From NCBI GenBank assembly GCA_026874595.1, contig CM049311.1:56566453-56630452 (forward strand): a stretch of 64,000 nucleotides of DNA, given 5' to 3'. Origin of the DNA: Sipunculus nudus (taxonomy: Eukaryota > Annelida > Sipuncula > Golfingiida > Sipunculidae). Position 1 is the first letter of the stretch; each line of letters opens with the position of its first letter. Position numbers and translations under genes: made by a program. The notes under the pieces were generated by a model, which made no database searches, was not told where the DNA came from, and saw only the letters and a list, made by a program, of their open reading frames with translations. Positions 10,292-22,690 of the stretch are shown here, one piece after another.

Positions 10292-13200
10292 CAAGGCCTA
10301 CAGGCCTAATGCGAACCTATATATCAGGTAAATGCTTCCATGCTGGACCGTTACTTTTTACATACATGTGTACATGTAAAGTACAATGCAAGCAATGAAT
10401 ATTTTGAACCCGTGTACATGCACCAATTACACTAACGTCACTGCATAATAAGAATGGCATGGGTAGTTCACACAACACAAAAATGATTGTAGGTGGCACG
10501 ACCAGTCTTGGGTATGAGAAAGCCATCAAAGATGTATTGACTTGCAAAATTTCAAGCAGACACTTCAAACCACTCTTCGTGCACAGATGTATGAAACAAT
10601 TGTAGCTGGTGCCACAAGTCTTGTATACAAAAAAATATTCCAGATGTATCGACATGTATAATTTCAGGCTATTTTGTTAAATCACTCCTGAGGAATAAGC
10701 AGGAGCATACATGGAACAATTTTTGTTGTTGATGGCGCTACCTGTCTTGCATACGACGAATCTATCGAAGATGTATACAAATGCCCAATTTTAGGGCTTA
10801 TATATCAAATCCCCTCCTGAAAAATAAGCAGGGACATACACTGTGAAATTTTTTTTGTAGGTGGCGCCACCAGTCTTATAATCGACGAAGCTATCCGATA
10901 TTTATAAATATGCACAGTTCAGGCAGATATATCAAATCCCTCCTGAGTCACATGCACAGGGCTGACCAGGCTGAGGTGAGAAAGGCAGTTCCCCCAGTGA
11001 ACCGAATAAAATGCTAGCTTCAGCTAGTGCACTGAGTGAACTCTTTACCTGCACCTGACTGCACCGAGTGAACTCTTGACCTTTAACTGGTTGCACTGAG
11101 TGAACTCTTGACCTGTTGCATAATCTGATACAGTTCGCAGTCTGCAAAAGCTATAAATAGATCCAGGCCTACCTTTAGCCTGTTGCCAAATCTGAAATAG
11201 TTTGAAGTCTGCAAAGCTATATATAGATACAGACACAATCTTGGCCTGTTGGTAAATCTGTTAACACATGCTGAAACACTTTGGCTGAAATACTTTTTAC
11301 ATGCTGACATACTCATAAGATTTTTATTATAATGTTGAGAATAATTAAAGATGCAGTCCTTTCAATGTTAAAGGTCAATGTTTCTGCCGTAAATCATTTC
11401 AGTAAACTTGAACAAAGGCCTCCTAAGAATCATTTTTGTGCGATGTAACAGAAGTTGAAAAAAAAACAGTTTTGCAGAAGAAGACTATTACAGCCCTCAG
11501 TTTGAAATAGGTTTACTAATGGACACAAGTCCAACTTCAGTTATCTGAGACTACAAAAATTCAATGAAACAAATCTATTCTTACACAATTGAAAGAACCC
11601 TACCATAGGATAACTCTTGTGGAAAAAAATGCCGATTCTGCTTGGCAGTTTCATCATTATACATTTTTAGGTTGAAAGAGGCTAAATTTTTTTTGCCCGT
11701 AAAACAAGTCTATGTATGTGGTGCCACTAAAACTGCAATTTCAAATACGAGTCATGTGGCCAACATTTGCACAAAACTTGGTGATGCTAGCTCCTGTCGT
11801 TTCTTAGATTGTTATGTTAGTATGCTTACTTGACTAAGTTCAAATTCCTGTAACTTTGCCAAAATTCATCTAGCCCAACCATTCGAACAAACTTGAGAGA
11901 GCTCATCTCTAGGATAATTTCTTTGAAATATTAAACGATTTGGCTGAGGATTTTAGAGAATTATTTTTTTTCGAAGGTATTTAAGCTTTTCCCCCGTAAA
12001 ATGTAAGTTGATGCAAAAAGCTCAAACCTAAAACATTTGATATGTGAGAGAGTTTTGCATAAAATTTGGGGATGTCAGCTCCCGCTATTCCTTAGAAAGT
12101 ATGGGTAAATGTATTGTTAATTAAAAAAGTCACTGCTGAAATACTGGCATAGTTGCACACAATACAAAAATGAATGTAAGTGGAACCACCAGTCTTTTGT
12201 ACGAGAAAGCCATTAAAGATTTATGGACATAAGCAATTTCAGGCTTCAAACCACTTTCGGCTTTGTGCACAGATGCATGAAACAACTAGATACATGTAGT
12301 AGAAAGCGACGTGTATCCGCTGAAATCAGAGTAGTACAGGTGAAGTGAGGCATGGATCGAGTAGTAAGGGGGAAAAGAGTGAGATCGATGTCTGTCACGT
12401 AAACATGACCGTAGGTTGCACTACCTCCGGCCAACACTGCAAATCACCACTGAAAACATTCACTACGCTTCAACCTTTTGAAATCAGGGATGGTGAGGCT
12501 GTCGAAATAGTTTTTCGAAATAGATTTCAGGCCAATACTGCGAATCACTCCTCAGAAAAGGGCATTAATTTATTTAATGAAAACCAGAAGCTAGGTGGCA
12601 ACACCTATCTGTTTTACGTGACAACTTCCTAAGATGGATGAACATGCCAAGATTCAGAACAATACTTTGACCCACTCCTAAGATATGGGAAATTTTCACC
12701 CAAACCACATGTACAGATGAACGCCACAGGAAACCGATTGTAGATAGTGCCACCAGCCTTCAGAACAAGATGGAGGAGTCCATGATCTAGGGATATGCAA
12801 AATGTCAGGCCAATACTTTGAATCACTCTTGAGAAAAAGGCATTAATTTATTCAACGAAAACAGAAAGGTAAGTGGCGCCACCTGTCTGGGTAACAAGAA
12901 AACTTCCCAAGATTGATGAACATGCCAAATTTCAGACCGATACCTTGACCCACTCTGGAGACATGAGCAATTTTCACCCAAAGCACATGTACGAATGGAC
13001 ACCACGGGAAAACTTTTTCAGACGGCGACTACGATCTTGAACACAGCATGGAGGAGTCCAAGATCTATGGATATGCTAAATTTTACGGAACCTTATAACA
13101 ACAGATCACGTAGTCGTGACGAGCATAAATTACATTACAATACACTAAATTAATACAATTACACAGTATAACAACAGTACAACAGCAAATCAATACAGTT

Positions 13201-14298
13201 ACACAGTGAAATAATTAGTGTTCAGTACCTGGATACCACCATTGTCACGGCGACGACAAGTCCTTTAAAACGTATAATCCAGATGAACAGTTCACATAAA
13301 TCTTCTCAGAGAATAATAGTCAAATTCAATCACAAAATCAATTTGTTGTGACAAAAAGTGAAGTTCTGGAAATGATCACGAAGGCAAACTAAAGACTATA
13401 TAAAATCCGTTACAAATTTCAAGATGATCTATAATTGCTGCAGTTATCGGAAAGGTCCACAAACCGGCCTACACTCCTCCGTGTACGATGGAATATTTCT
13501 CTCTCCTCCCCTCTGCTCTTAAACACAGCCCCTATTTATAACTTTTCATCTGAAAATTCTAGAAACTTCTATTTCACGAACAATCGAAAGAACCCAACAA
13601 AACATAATACACATGCCAAAAGAACATTACAAGAAACGCGCTCATAGAGCGCGACCATCCCTGAAAATGATGACGCCACCAGTTTTGAGTACTAAAGAGA
13701 GGAGTCGAAGAACTATGGATATGCACAATTTCAGGCCAATAATGCGAATCACTCCTGATTAAAGGGCAATTATTTATTTTACAAAAAAAGGTAGGTGGCA
13801 ATATCTCTCTGGTTTACGAGAAAACTTTACAAGATGGATGGACATGCAAAATTTCAGACCAATACCTTGAACCACTCCGGAAATATGAACAATTTTCACC
13901 CGAAGCACATGTACTGATGGACAGCCAAATTTCCGAAATGTCAAGGTCCCTACTTGAATTACTTTGAATTAACAGACTTGCACTGACTTGTTTAAAATAA
14001 CACAATGAACTTACCATGAAAACACCAAACCAAGCTGTTTCAGTAGTCAGCATGCAGTACATAAACCTCTTCCAATCCTGGCACTGTGCCAAAGCTACTT
14101 ATAGAGCTGACTTAATCTTGGCCAATGGCCAACATCCAGCAACTGGCGAATCTTGGCAATCTGCCAATGGTAAACTAAGTGCTTCCATCTGTACACGAAA
14201 GTGGTCCCTACTTGAAATAACCTTGAAATATTTTTTTTAATACAAAATGATTTTCAGCTGACCTTTTATAAAAAAAAAAGAAATTAGGAATATATGAA
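10292..14298 (-). mobile_element. Family C element, left part (interrupted by family B)
   Basis: The left end CAAGGCCTACAGGCCTAATG has the hairpin AGGCC-TACA-GGCCT, then the subterminal repeat GCGAACCT. Core monomers with GGTGGCGCCACC-like palindromes follow (e.g. 10861). Monomers typical of the right half of C lie at 11300-12290, more core at 12400-14000, and a conserved left-half block at 13930-14290 that matches 48900-49130. A stretch near 12296-12370 resembles the left end of family A. The sequence breaks at 14298 and resumes at about 21586. Confidence 0.55.
13085..13665 (-). mobile_element. Unclassified LTR-like insertion in core repeats
   Basis: About 580 bp unlike the flanking monomers interrupts the core array. 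On the minus strand it has a TATA-like TTATAAATA (near 13540) and a perfect hairpin GCGCTC-ATAGAGCGC-type palindrome near 13640. This suggests a solo LTR or another small element. Clear TG..CA ends and a target duplication were not found. Confidence 0.35.
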
Positions 14299-14367
14299 CA
14301 AGGGACCTATGGGTCACGGCACTCAGCTGAAGTTTACAATTTTTGCAGATGCAAAATATCCTATTGT

Positions 14368-14424
<57 letters not shown>

Positions 14425-14893
14425 CATATACGAGAAGCTAAGAGGAAAGGGGCCGTCCTACCTGGTTGTAGTAAAGTTCTAATTATATGATTGCAAAACT
14501 AATACTCTGACAAGACTGTCATGAAGAGAAAACAGTAAAAGTTTTGAGATACTGTGATGCATATGAAAAATTTACAGATGGACAGGCAAGTGGACAGAAT
14601 GGACTAATACCTTTATTTCACTTTCAAGGGAATAATTCATTTATGTTTATATTAAAGCCTATTTTTTAGCATATTCACTTTTCCTTTAATAGTTTTGATC
14701 AGGTTCATTTTTTTTTATTTACAATTTTAATAAAAAATTGCAACAACAAAAAATCTGAAAATATAATTGAAAATATCAGAATTCGAAGCTGCAATCATTA
14801 TTTATCCAGAGTGCAGCTCATATCGGGTCATATTATGCAAACACATATATTTTATTATTTTTAAATCACAACTGTTTGAACTGAAAATAAAAG
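14299..14893 (-). mobile_element. Family B element, left part
   Basis: The left end CAAGGGACCTATGGGTCAC with CTCAGCTGA follows. A body similar to 35380-35640 and 41340-41540 comes next, with a TA microsatellite. It sits at the same place in family C where the copy at 49128 is uninterrupted. The matching right end is at about 21585. Confidence 0.55.
14375..14422. repeat. (TA)24 microsatellite
   Basis: A perfect TA run of 48 bp inside the family B left part. Confidence 0.93.
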
Positions 14894-15196
14894 GAAACTA
14901 GAATACGGGTAGTCGACAAGCGACTACGTGTATCCGCCAAAATCAGAGAAGGACGGGTGAAGTGAGGCATGGATTGAGTGGCAAGGGGATATAGAGTTAC
15001 ATATGTAAAATATTAGTATTGGATCTCTGCCACATAAACATGATTGTAGGTGGCACCACCTGTTATTTGAACTTGAAACTATCCAAGATATATACACATG
15101 CAAAATTTCAAGTGGAAAAGTCAAACCACTGCAGAGATATGAGTGATTTTATCCCACAGCAGACAAACAGATGGACGCTGTGCAAACATGGTTGCA

Positions 15197-16048
15197 GGTG
15201 GCGCCACCTTTTGTTGTGTATGTTAAAAAGCTATCCCAGGGCTACATTTGTGTAAAATTTTTTTCCGGATCGGTCAAACGGTTCCCGAGATATGAGCTTG
15301 GATGTCTGCAGCGTTAACATGAATGTAGGTGGCGCCACCTGTCATAAAATCAAGGAAGCTATCTAGGATGTATACGCATGCCGAATTTTAGGTGAATTAG
15401 TCAAACCATTGCAGAGATATGAGTGATTTTAACCCCAGGCAGATGAACAAATGGACACTGTGCAAACATGGTTGCAGGTGGCGCCATCTTTTGTTGTGTA
15501 TGTTATAAAGCTATCCCAGGGCTACATTTGTGTAAAATTTTTTTCCGGATCGGTCAAACGGTTCCCGAGATATATGGGTTTATGTGTGGAGCGTCAACGT
15601 GAATGTAGGTGGCGCCACCTGTCATAAAATCAAGAAAGCTATCTAGGATGTATATGTATGCCGATTTTTAGGTGAATTAGTCAAACCACTGCAGAGATAT
15701 GAGTGATTTTAACCCCAGGCAGATGAACAAATGGACACCGTGCAAACATGGTTGCAGGTGGCGCCACCTTTTGTTGTGTATGTTATAAAGCTATCCCAGA
15801 GCTACATTTGTGTAAAAATTTTTTCCGGATCGGTCAAACGGTTCCCGAGATATATGGGTTTATGTGTGGAGCGTTAACGTGAATGTAGGTGGCGCCACCT
15901 GTCATAAAATTGAGAAAGCTATCTAGGATGTATATGCATGCCAAATTTTAGGTGAATTAGTCAAACCACTGCAGAGATATGAGTGATTTTAACCCCAGGC
16001 AGATGAACAGATGGACACTGTGCAAACATGGTTGCAGGTGGCGCCACC
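15197..16048. repeat. Dimeric 280-bp core repeat of family A
   Basis: Each 280-bp unit consists of two related halves that both begin with GGTGGCGCCACC, contain AAGCTATC and GTCAAAC, and end near GAGATAT. Half one continues TTTTGTTGTGTATGTTATAA, half two TGTCATAAAATCAAG. It is a small higher-order repeat with about three units. Confidence 0.88.
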
Positions 16049-16299
16049 TTTTGTTGTGTATGTTATAAAGCTATCCCAGGGCTACATTTGTGTAAAAAAA
16101 TTGTCCGGATCGGTCAAACGGTTCCCGAGATATATGGGTTTATGTGTGTAAACAGACGCACAAACGGACGCTGGGCAGAGACGAAAGGTCAGAGGTCAAG
16201 GTCACTTGGTTAGGCACCAGTTCACATGTGACCCGATAATTTGTGTAAGTTTCGGAAAAATCTGTCCAGTAGTCTCAGAGGAGTTCTCCGGAAACGAAC

Positions 16300-16300
<1 letters not shown>

Positions 16301-16348
<48 letters not shown>
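16301..16348. repeat. (CGG)16 microsatellite
   Basis: A perfect CGG run next to the right end of family A. The matching place in the copies at 37235 and 47136 has only a few CGG/GGC triplets, so this one has expanded. Arg- and Pro-runs in all frames here are artefacts. Confidence 0.95.
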
Positions 16349-16522
16349 AACCCGGTCAAAAACATAGTATCCGCAAAACTTCGTTTTGGCGGATACAATA
16401 ATGCCAAAGCATGGCATCTTCAAGATAATTCCTTGAATCACTATTAAAAAGTTTTGTACATTTCAGTACATGCTTAATTTTATTCACTGAAATAAAAGAT
16501 TCAGTAAATTCAATAAAATAAA

Positions 16523-18461
16523 CTAGACGACCATAGGTCGAACGCTTGCCGGAAATCGGAAGTGAAACACAGACGGACAGAAAGAACATATTGTCGGTTT
16601 TCTATTAATGGAATGACTCTCAGGGACATTGCTGAGAATATGTGGCCCGTAGAATGACATATGAGACAAAAGAACAGGCAAGCAGACAAAACTGACAACA
16701 AAAGACGAACAGACAGACATAGTGACTTTGTGAGACAAGATTGACACCAGATGACATAACCTAGTGATTGAGAAGATTCAAAGGAAGAAAATGAGTTATA
16801 ATTTATGTAATTTAGATTTATAGTTTTGGAGGTATGGCGAATTAATGATATACTTTGGAGGCTCGACTGTAGCGCCATCTAGCAGACATTCCGAAGACGA
16901 CAAATGCGTTTCGTATTATTAGTGTATGACATGAGATGTCCCAGTTTTAAAAGGATTCCGTCAAAGCTGTGGCCTGTAGAATGCTATATGTAAGGCGTAA
17001 GAACCAGCAAGCAGGCGACTTTGAGGATAACGGTCAAACAGATGGACACACTGACAAAGTGACAGAAGATTGAAACCAGATGCCTTAATCAGGTTATGGA
17101 GAAGACCCAAAGGAAGAAAAAAGCTACAGTTTATGTTACTGAGGTTTATAGTTTTGGAGATATTGCCAAAGCATGATATGTTGGGAGAGGTTCGAGTTCA
17201 GCGCCCCCTAGCGGCCATATCCGGAAAATGAAAAATTAGTTTCGAGAGATTAGTGTAAGACTTAAGATGTTATAGCTTCAAAAGGATTCTTTCAAAACTG
17301 TGGCCTGTAGAATGCTATATGTGAGACGCAAGAGCAAGAAGGCGAATTTGAGGACAACTGACAAACAGACAGACACACTGACAAAGTGTCACAAAATTGT
17401 GACCAGATGACTACACTAGGTTATAGAGAAGACCCAGAGGAAGAAAATAAGCTATAGTTTATGTAATTGAGGCTTATAATTTTGGAGATATGGCCAAAAT
17501 ATGATATATTCGGGAGGTTCGCATCCAGCGCCCCCTAGCGGCCCTATTCAAAAAATGAAAAAACAATTTCGACATACTAGTGTAGGACTTATAATATGTC
17601 AGTTTCAAAAAGATTCCTGCAATAATGTGGCCTTTGGCGCAAGATAAAATTAAATCTCGAAATATCTCTATTCACGAGATATTTTACGAGATACTGCAAG
17701 ACTTGTAATAAAATCTTGTAGTACTGGTTGAATGCTTCCTGATGCAAAAAACTAGATCACTCTAGCTTTAAAACTGACAAAGTTAGAAAAATAAGACCCC
17801 TTATTTTCGAATATCATGATTTTCCCCCAAAATTTGTAACCATGGTTACGGCCAATTTGAGTCAGCTACACACCAGATGACAGGCCTTGGAATGACGATT
17901 AAAATGAGCTATCGTTGAAGTAGATACGACTAATAGTCACAAAGATATGAAGAAAAAACCGTTTTGAGAAGTTTTGACGACCTTGACCTTGACCTTTGTC
18001 CTATTTTGACCAAAAACAATAGGGCACCTAGAAATTTAATTCTCCATCATCTCTGAAAGTTTCAAGGTGATTGCTGCAAAATTGTGGCCTGTACTGTACT
18101 AAATGTCAGACAGAACATCAAGGCCGTTGTCAAAATTGACAACAACAGAGGAACAGACAGACATACTGACAAGGTGACACAAAGTCAACAAAAGTTGATC
18201 AAACCATGATATGGGGAAAGGAAAGACGAACAAAATGATCTTAGAATGAGGTTGATACGACCATTTTTGACCAAGTTATGAGGAAAATAAAATTTCGAGG
18301 TTTTTCGATGACCTTGACCTTAACTGTTGACCTATATTAACCAAAAGCATTAGGGCACCTAGAAATTTTGTTTTCCATTATCCCTGTAAGTTTCAAGGTG
18401 ATTATGGCAAAATTGTGGCCAGGAGAGTGATGACAAACAAACAGACAGACAGACAAACAGA
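16523..18461 (-). mobile_element. Family D Helitron/HINE-like element, first unit
   Basis: The left end CTAGACGACCATAGGTCG has the hairpin CGACC-ATA-GGTCG, followed by the subterminal repeat GCTTGCCGGAAATC. Three core monomers of about 330 bp follow, marked by GCGCC(N)CCTAGCGG (near 16872, 17203, 17529). The unit ends at 18461 without the terminal GATTCCGGCAAGC and runs directly into the left end of a second unit. Confidence 0.65.
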
Positions 18462-20848
18462 CTAGACGACCATAGGTCGAACGCTTGCCGGAAATCGGAA
18501 GTGAAACACAGACGGACAGGAAGAACATATTGTCGGTTTTCTATTAATGGAATGACTCTCAGGGACATTGCTGAGAATATGTGGCCCGTAGAATGACATA
18601 TGAGACAAAAGAACAGGCAAGCAGACAAAGCTGACAACAAAAGACGAACAGACAGACATACTGACTTTGTGAGACAAGATTGACACCAGATGACTTAACC
18701 TAGTTATGGAGAAGATTCAAAGGAAGAAAATGAGTTATAATTTATGTAATTTAGATTTTTAGTTTTGGAGGTATGGCGAATTAATGATATACTTGGGAGG
18801 CTCGACTGTAGCGCCCTCTGGCGGACATATTTCGAAGACGACAAATGCGTTTCGTATTATCAGTGTATGACATGATATGGCCCAGTTTCAAAAGGATTCC
18901 GTCAAAGCTGTGGCCTGTAGAATGCTAAATGTAAGGCGTAAGAACCAGCAGGCAGGCGACTTTGAGGATAACGGACAAACAGATGGACACACTGACAAAG
19001 TGACAGAAGATTGAAACCAGATGCCTTAATCAGGTTAAGGAGAAGACTCAAAGGAAGAAAATAAGCTATAGTTTATGTAACTGAGGCTTTGGGTGTAGAG
19101 ATATGGCCAATACAATGGTATGTGTGTGATGGTCGTGTGCAGCGCCCACTAATGGCCATATCCCGATAATGAAAAATTTATTTCTAGATATTAGTGTAAG
19201 ACATAAGATGTAATAGTTTCAAAAGGATTCCGTCAAAACTGTGGCCTATAGAATGCTATATGTGAGACGCAAGAACCAGCAAGCAGGCGAATTTAAGGAC
19301 AACTGACAAACAGACGGACACACTGACAAAGTGACTCAAGATTGAGTCCAGATGACTACTTCAGGTTATGGAGAAGACTCAGAGGAAGAAAAATGCTACA
19401 GTTTATGTAACTGAGGTTTATAATTTTGGAGATTTTGCCAAAGCATGATATGTTGGGAGAGGTTCGAGTTCAGCGCCCCCTAGCGGCCATATCCGGAAAA
19501 TGAATAATTGGTTTCGAGATATTAGTGTAAGACTTAAGATGTAATAATTTCAAAAGGATTCTTTCAAAACTGCGGCCTGTAGAATGCTATATGAGAGACG
19601 CAAGAGCAAGCAGGCGAATTTGAGGACAACTGACAAACAGACGGACACACTGACAAAGTGACACAGGATTGACACCAGATGATATTACTAGATCGTGGAG
19701 AAGACTCAGGGGAAGAAAATAAGCCATAGTTTCTGTAATTGAGGCTTTTGGTTTTAGAGATATGGTCAATATAATGATATGTGTGTGAGTGTCATGTGCA
19801 GCGCCACCTAGCGGACATATCCGGAAAATGAAAAATATTTTTTGAGATATTTCTGTAAAACATAATATGCATCAGTTTTCAAATGCTTCTTTATAAAACT
19901 GTGGCCTGAAGAATGCTATTGTGAGACGCAAGAACCAGCAAACAGGCGAATTTCAGGACAACTGAGAAACAGACAGACACACTGACAAAGTGTCACAAGA
20001 TTGAGACCAGATGACATTATCAGTTTATGGAGAAGACTCAGAGAAAAAAAATTAGCTATAGTTTATGTAATTGAGGCTTTGGGTTTTAGAGATATGGCCA
20101 ATGTAATGATATATGTGTGAGGGTCGTATGCAGCGCCCCCTAGCAGCCATATTCAAAAAATGAAAAAACAATTTCGAGATACTAGTGTAGGACTTATGAT
20201 ATTTCAGTTTCAAAAAGATTCCTGAAATAATGTGGCCTTTGGCGCAAGATGAATGCAATCTCGAAATATCTCTATTCACGAGATATTTTACGAGATACTG
20301 CTAGACTTGTAATAAAATCGTGTAGTACTAGTTGAATGCTACCTGATACAAAAAACTAGGTCTCTCTAGCTTTAAAACTGACAAAGTTAGAAAAATAAGA
20401 CCCCTTAATTTCGAATATCATGACTTTTCCCCCAAAATTTGTAACCATGGTTACGGCAAATTTGAGTCAGCTACACACCAGATGACAGGCCTTGGAATGA
20501 CGATTAAAATGAGCTATTGTTGAAGTAGATACGACTAATAGTCACAAAGATATGAAGAAAAAAACGTTTTGAGAAGTTTTGATGACCTTGACCTTGACCT
20601 TTAACTTATTTTGACCAAAAACAATAGGGCACCTAGAATTTTGTTTGTCCATCATCCCTGAAAGTTTCAAGGTGATTGTCGCGAAATTGTGGCCAGGAGA
20701 GTGATGACAAACAAACAGACAGACAGACAGACAAACAGACATACGCAACTGACCAATATGCTTGCCGAAATCTTTGATTCCGGCAAGCAACAAACACATA
20801 CGCAACTGACTAATATGCTTGCCGAAATCTTTGATTCCAGCAAGCAAA
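18462..20848 (-). mobile_element. Family D element, second (complete) unit
   Basis: It has the same left end as the unit at 16523 (CTAG, hairpin, GCTTGCCGGAAATC) and about five core monomers at roughly 331-bp steps (near 18809, 19142, 19472, 19801, 20132). The right end carries GATTCCGGCAAGC at 20776-20788, the inverted partner of the left subterminal repeat, within a stem-loop GCTTGCCGAAATC-TTT-GATTCCGGCAAGC. A second copy of this 58-bp end follows (GATTCCAGCAAGC at 20833-20845). No coding capacity; the ORFs here are out-of-frame noise. Confidence 0.72.
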
Positions 20849-21585
20849 AAACATTATCAAATAAAGTATACACATTGTTAGTTCAATGAGGTACAAACAA
20901 CATCATTGTGCTTATTGCGATCTCAGCTATAATTTATTACCGGAATTAATAGTCAATTTCACGCCTGGTGAAGTTTTCAATCTTCTGAAGTAAAGAATTA
21001 CTTATCTGATGAACATCCACACTTTCATAACTATACATTACTTAGTGGACACAATTAAATGGGCACTTTAATTACTGTTACCCTGGTGGTGCAATAAGAA
21101 ATAAAAAATGTAGCATAGCCTAGAATAAGAATGAATCAAATACAAAAAAAATATAACATTCATCCAGTTTATACACCAGCTGGGGGAGGGGGGGGGGCAG
21201 GGAGGAGGGGAAGCCTCCTACATTACACAAGTGAAGGCTGTACTACTAGATGGGCTTGATCTAAACAACACTTGACATGGTATGTTAACAGAAAATGTAT
21301 GGAAGAATAAGAATACTAAATATGATCAAAAACAGATCAGTTTTGATATTTGGCAGCCTTGAAGTGTAACAATGGCTTTTTTTATGTAAACGGAGGTTTT
21401 TCCTTGATATTTGGAAGGAACGAAGTCCTAGTGACCCAATTTTCGGTATGGTGGGTGATTTTGGGGACATCTAACTGTATGCAAAATTTTGGATTCATAG
21501 GTCAACGGTTTCAAAACGTGCCCTGTTAACGGACGGTCGGACGACGACTATAGCTCAGATGACTTAGTCAGCTGAACTAAAAATT
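20849..21585 (-). mobile_element. Family B element, right part
   Basis: From about 21280 the sequence follows the right end of family B (AAAAACAGATCAG, GGAACGAAGTC, TATAGCTCAGATGACTTAG then TCAGCTGAACTAAAAA). It is taken as the continuation of the B element that starts at 14299. Between 20849 and 21279 the sequence is diverged and includes a G-rich run near 21180; no gene is seen there. Confidence 0.5.
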
Positions 21586-22690
21586 ATTACATATGCATAC
21601 TGAATGCAAAATTATAATACAGATACATCTCACTGATGGCAAATTCTTGAATTGAGTATGGATACCAAATATTTATCCATGTACAGCCGTCTTTATATAG
21701 CAGCAGAGAGCAGGATACCCATAGTTGTTAACATTGCCTGGTATGATGACTAATTTAAATCATAATTTTTTTTTAAATCTTTTAAAAACATTCTTTTCAA
21801 TATTAACCACAGATTACCTGAAACTAAATGTCTAGTGACATGATGTAATAGATGCTGATAAACTGGTGCCAGGCTAGATGTAACTGCCTCACACAGCTAA
21901 CACATGGTAAAATGACTCAATTCAATCTCCATATTACAGCCCAAAACCATTCATGTGGCACCCTTTAAAGACAAGGCACCCTTTAAAGACAACTGTTATA
22001 AGAATTATTGTGGGGATTATTCTTGTAAAATATTAAATAAATTTGCTTCAGTCACGTCAGTCGAAAAACGTTCTGCAGGTTTATAACTCATATATGAATA
22101 AACAGCAAACTGGCCAAGTTCAGGTTCCCGTAACAGCCAAAAATCACTGAAACAAAACCATTTGAACAAACTTCAGGAAGCACTACCCTAAGATCATTTC
22201 TGTGCGATATTTAACAATTTGGCCATATGGTTTCAGAAAAGTTTATAGCCCTCAGTATGATACACGCAATGATGACCCTCGTACAAAAAAGACCGATGCA
22301 GGTGGCACCACCTTTACCTCAATTTATGATATCACTCATGTGACCATTATCGGCATAAAATTTTGTGACGATAGCTCCGGCCGTTTCTGAGACTGAAATT
22401 GTATGCTTTTTAGGACAGACTTCTAAGTTTAACTTCCTCTAACTCAGCAAACAATCACCTAACTGGAACCATTCGAACAAAGTTGAGATTGTTTGTGGGA
22501 TTATTTCTGTGAAATATTGGACAATTTGCTGGACAGTTTCAGATGAGACTAAAGGTTTTTAAGCTTTTTCCCTATAAAATCAAAGTTATATCCAAAAAGC
22601 AGGTTTCTGAGTTAGCATGGGTTAACATACAGTGGACGGCGGACGGACGACGCTGCGCCATCGCATAAGCTCAAAGGTTCGCTAAAAATC
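21586..22690 (-). mobile_element. Family C element, right part
   Basis: It resumes with TTATTACATATGCATACTG, which matches the uninterrupted family C copy at 49137 onward. It ends near 22690 with CATCGCATAAGCTCAAAGGT and TCGCTAAAAA, the inverted partner of the left repeat GCGAACCT. Internal ~185-bp monomers contain CCATTCGAACAAA and GGTGGCACCACC. Together with 10292-14298 it forms one C element split by B. Confidence 0.55.

Larger units (their letters stand above)
14898..16398 (-). mobile_element. Family A Helitron/HINE-like element, copy 1
   Basis: The plus-strand left end is CTAGAATACGG, then the hairpin GTAGTCG-ACAAG-CGACTAC (14909-14927), then the subterminal repeat GTATCCGCCAAAATCAGAG. 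The right end has TATCCGCAAAACTTCGTTTT with GGCGGATACAA to 16398, a stem-loop holding the inverted partner. Read on the minus strand the element ends in CTAG followed by T, after a hairpin, as Helitrons do. The core holds palindromes GGTGGCGCCACC at 15197, 15328, 15477 (one change), 15608, 15757, 15888 and 16037, i.e. alternating 131 and 149 bp steps. A (CGG)16 run lies near the right end. No coding capacity. Confidence 0.72.

Noticed and set aside
16202-16447. ORFs with long Arg or Pro runs
   Set aside because: They are translations of the (CGG)16 microsatellite in a non-coding element.
16356-18686. Paired minus-strand ORFs (MFFLSVCVSLPISGKR type) at 16.5 and 18.5 kb
   Set aside because: Their similarity is explained by the duplicated left end of family D; they cross the hairpin and subterminal repeat and are not conserved by codon position.
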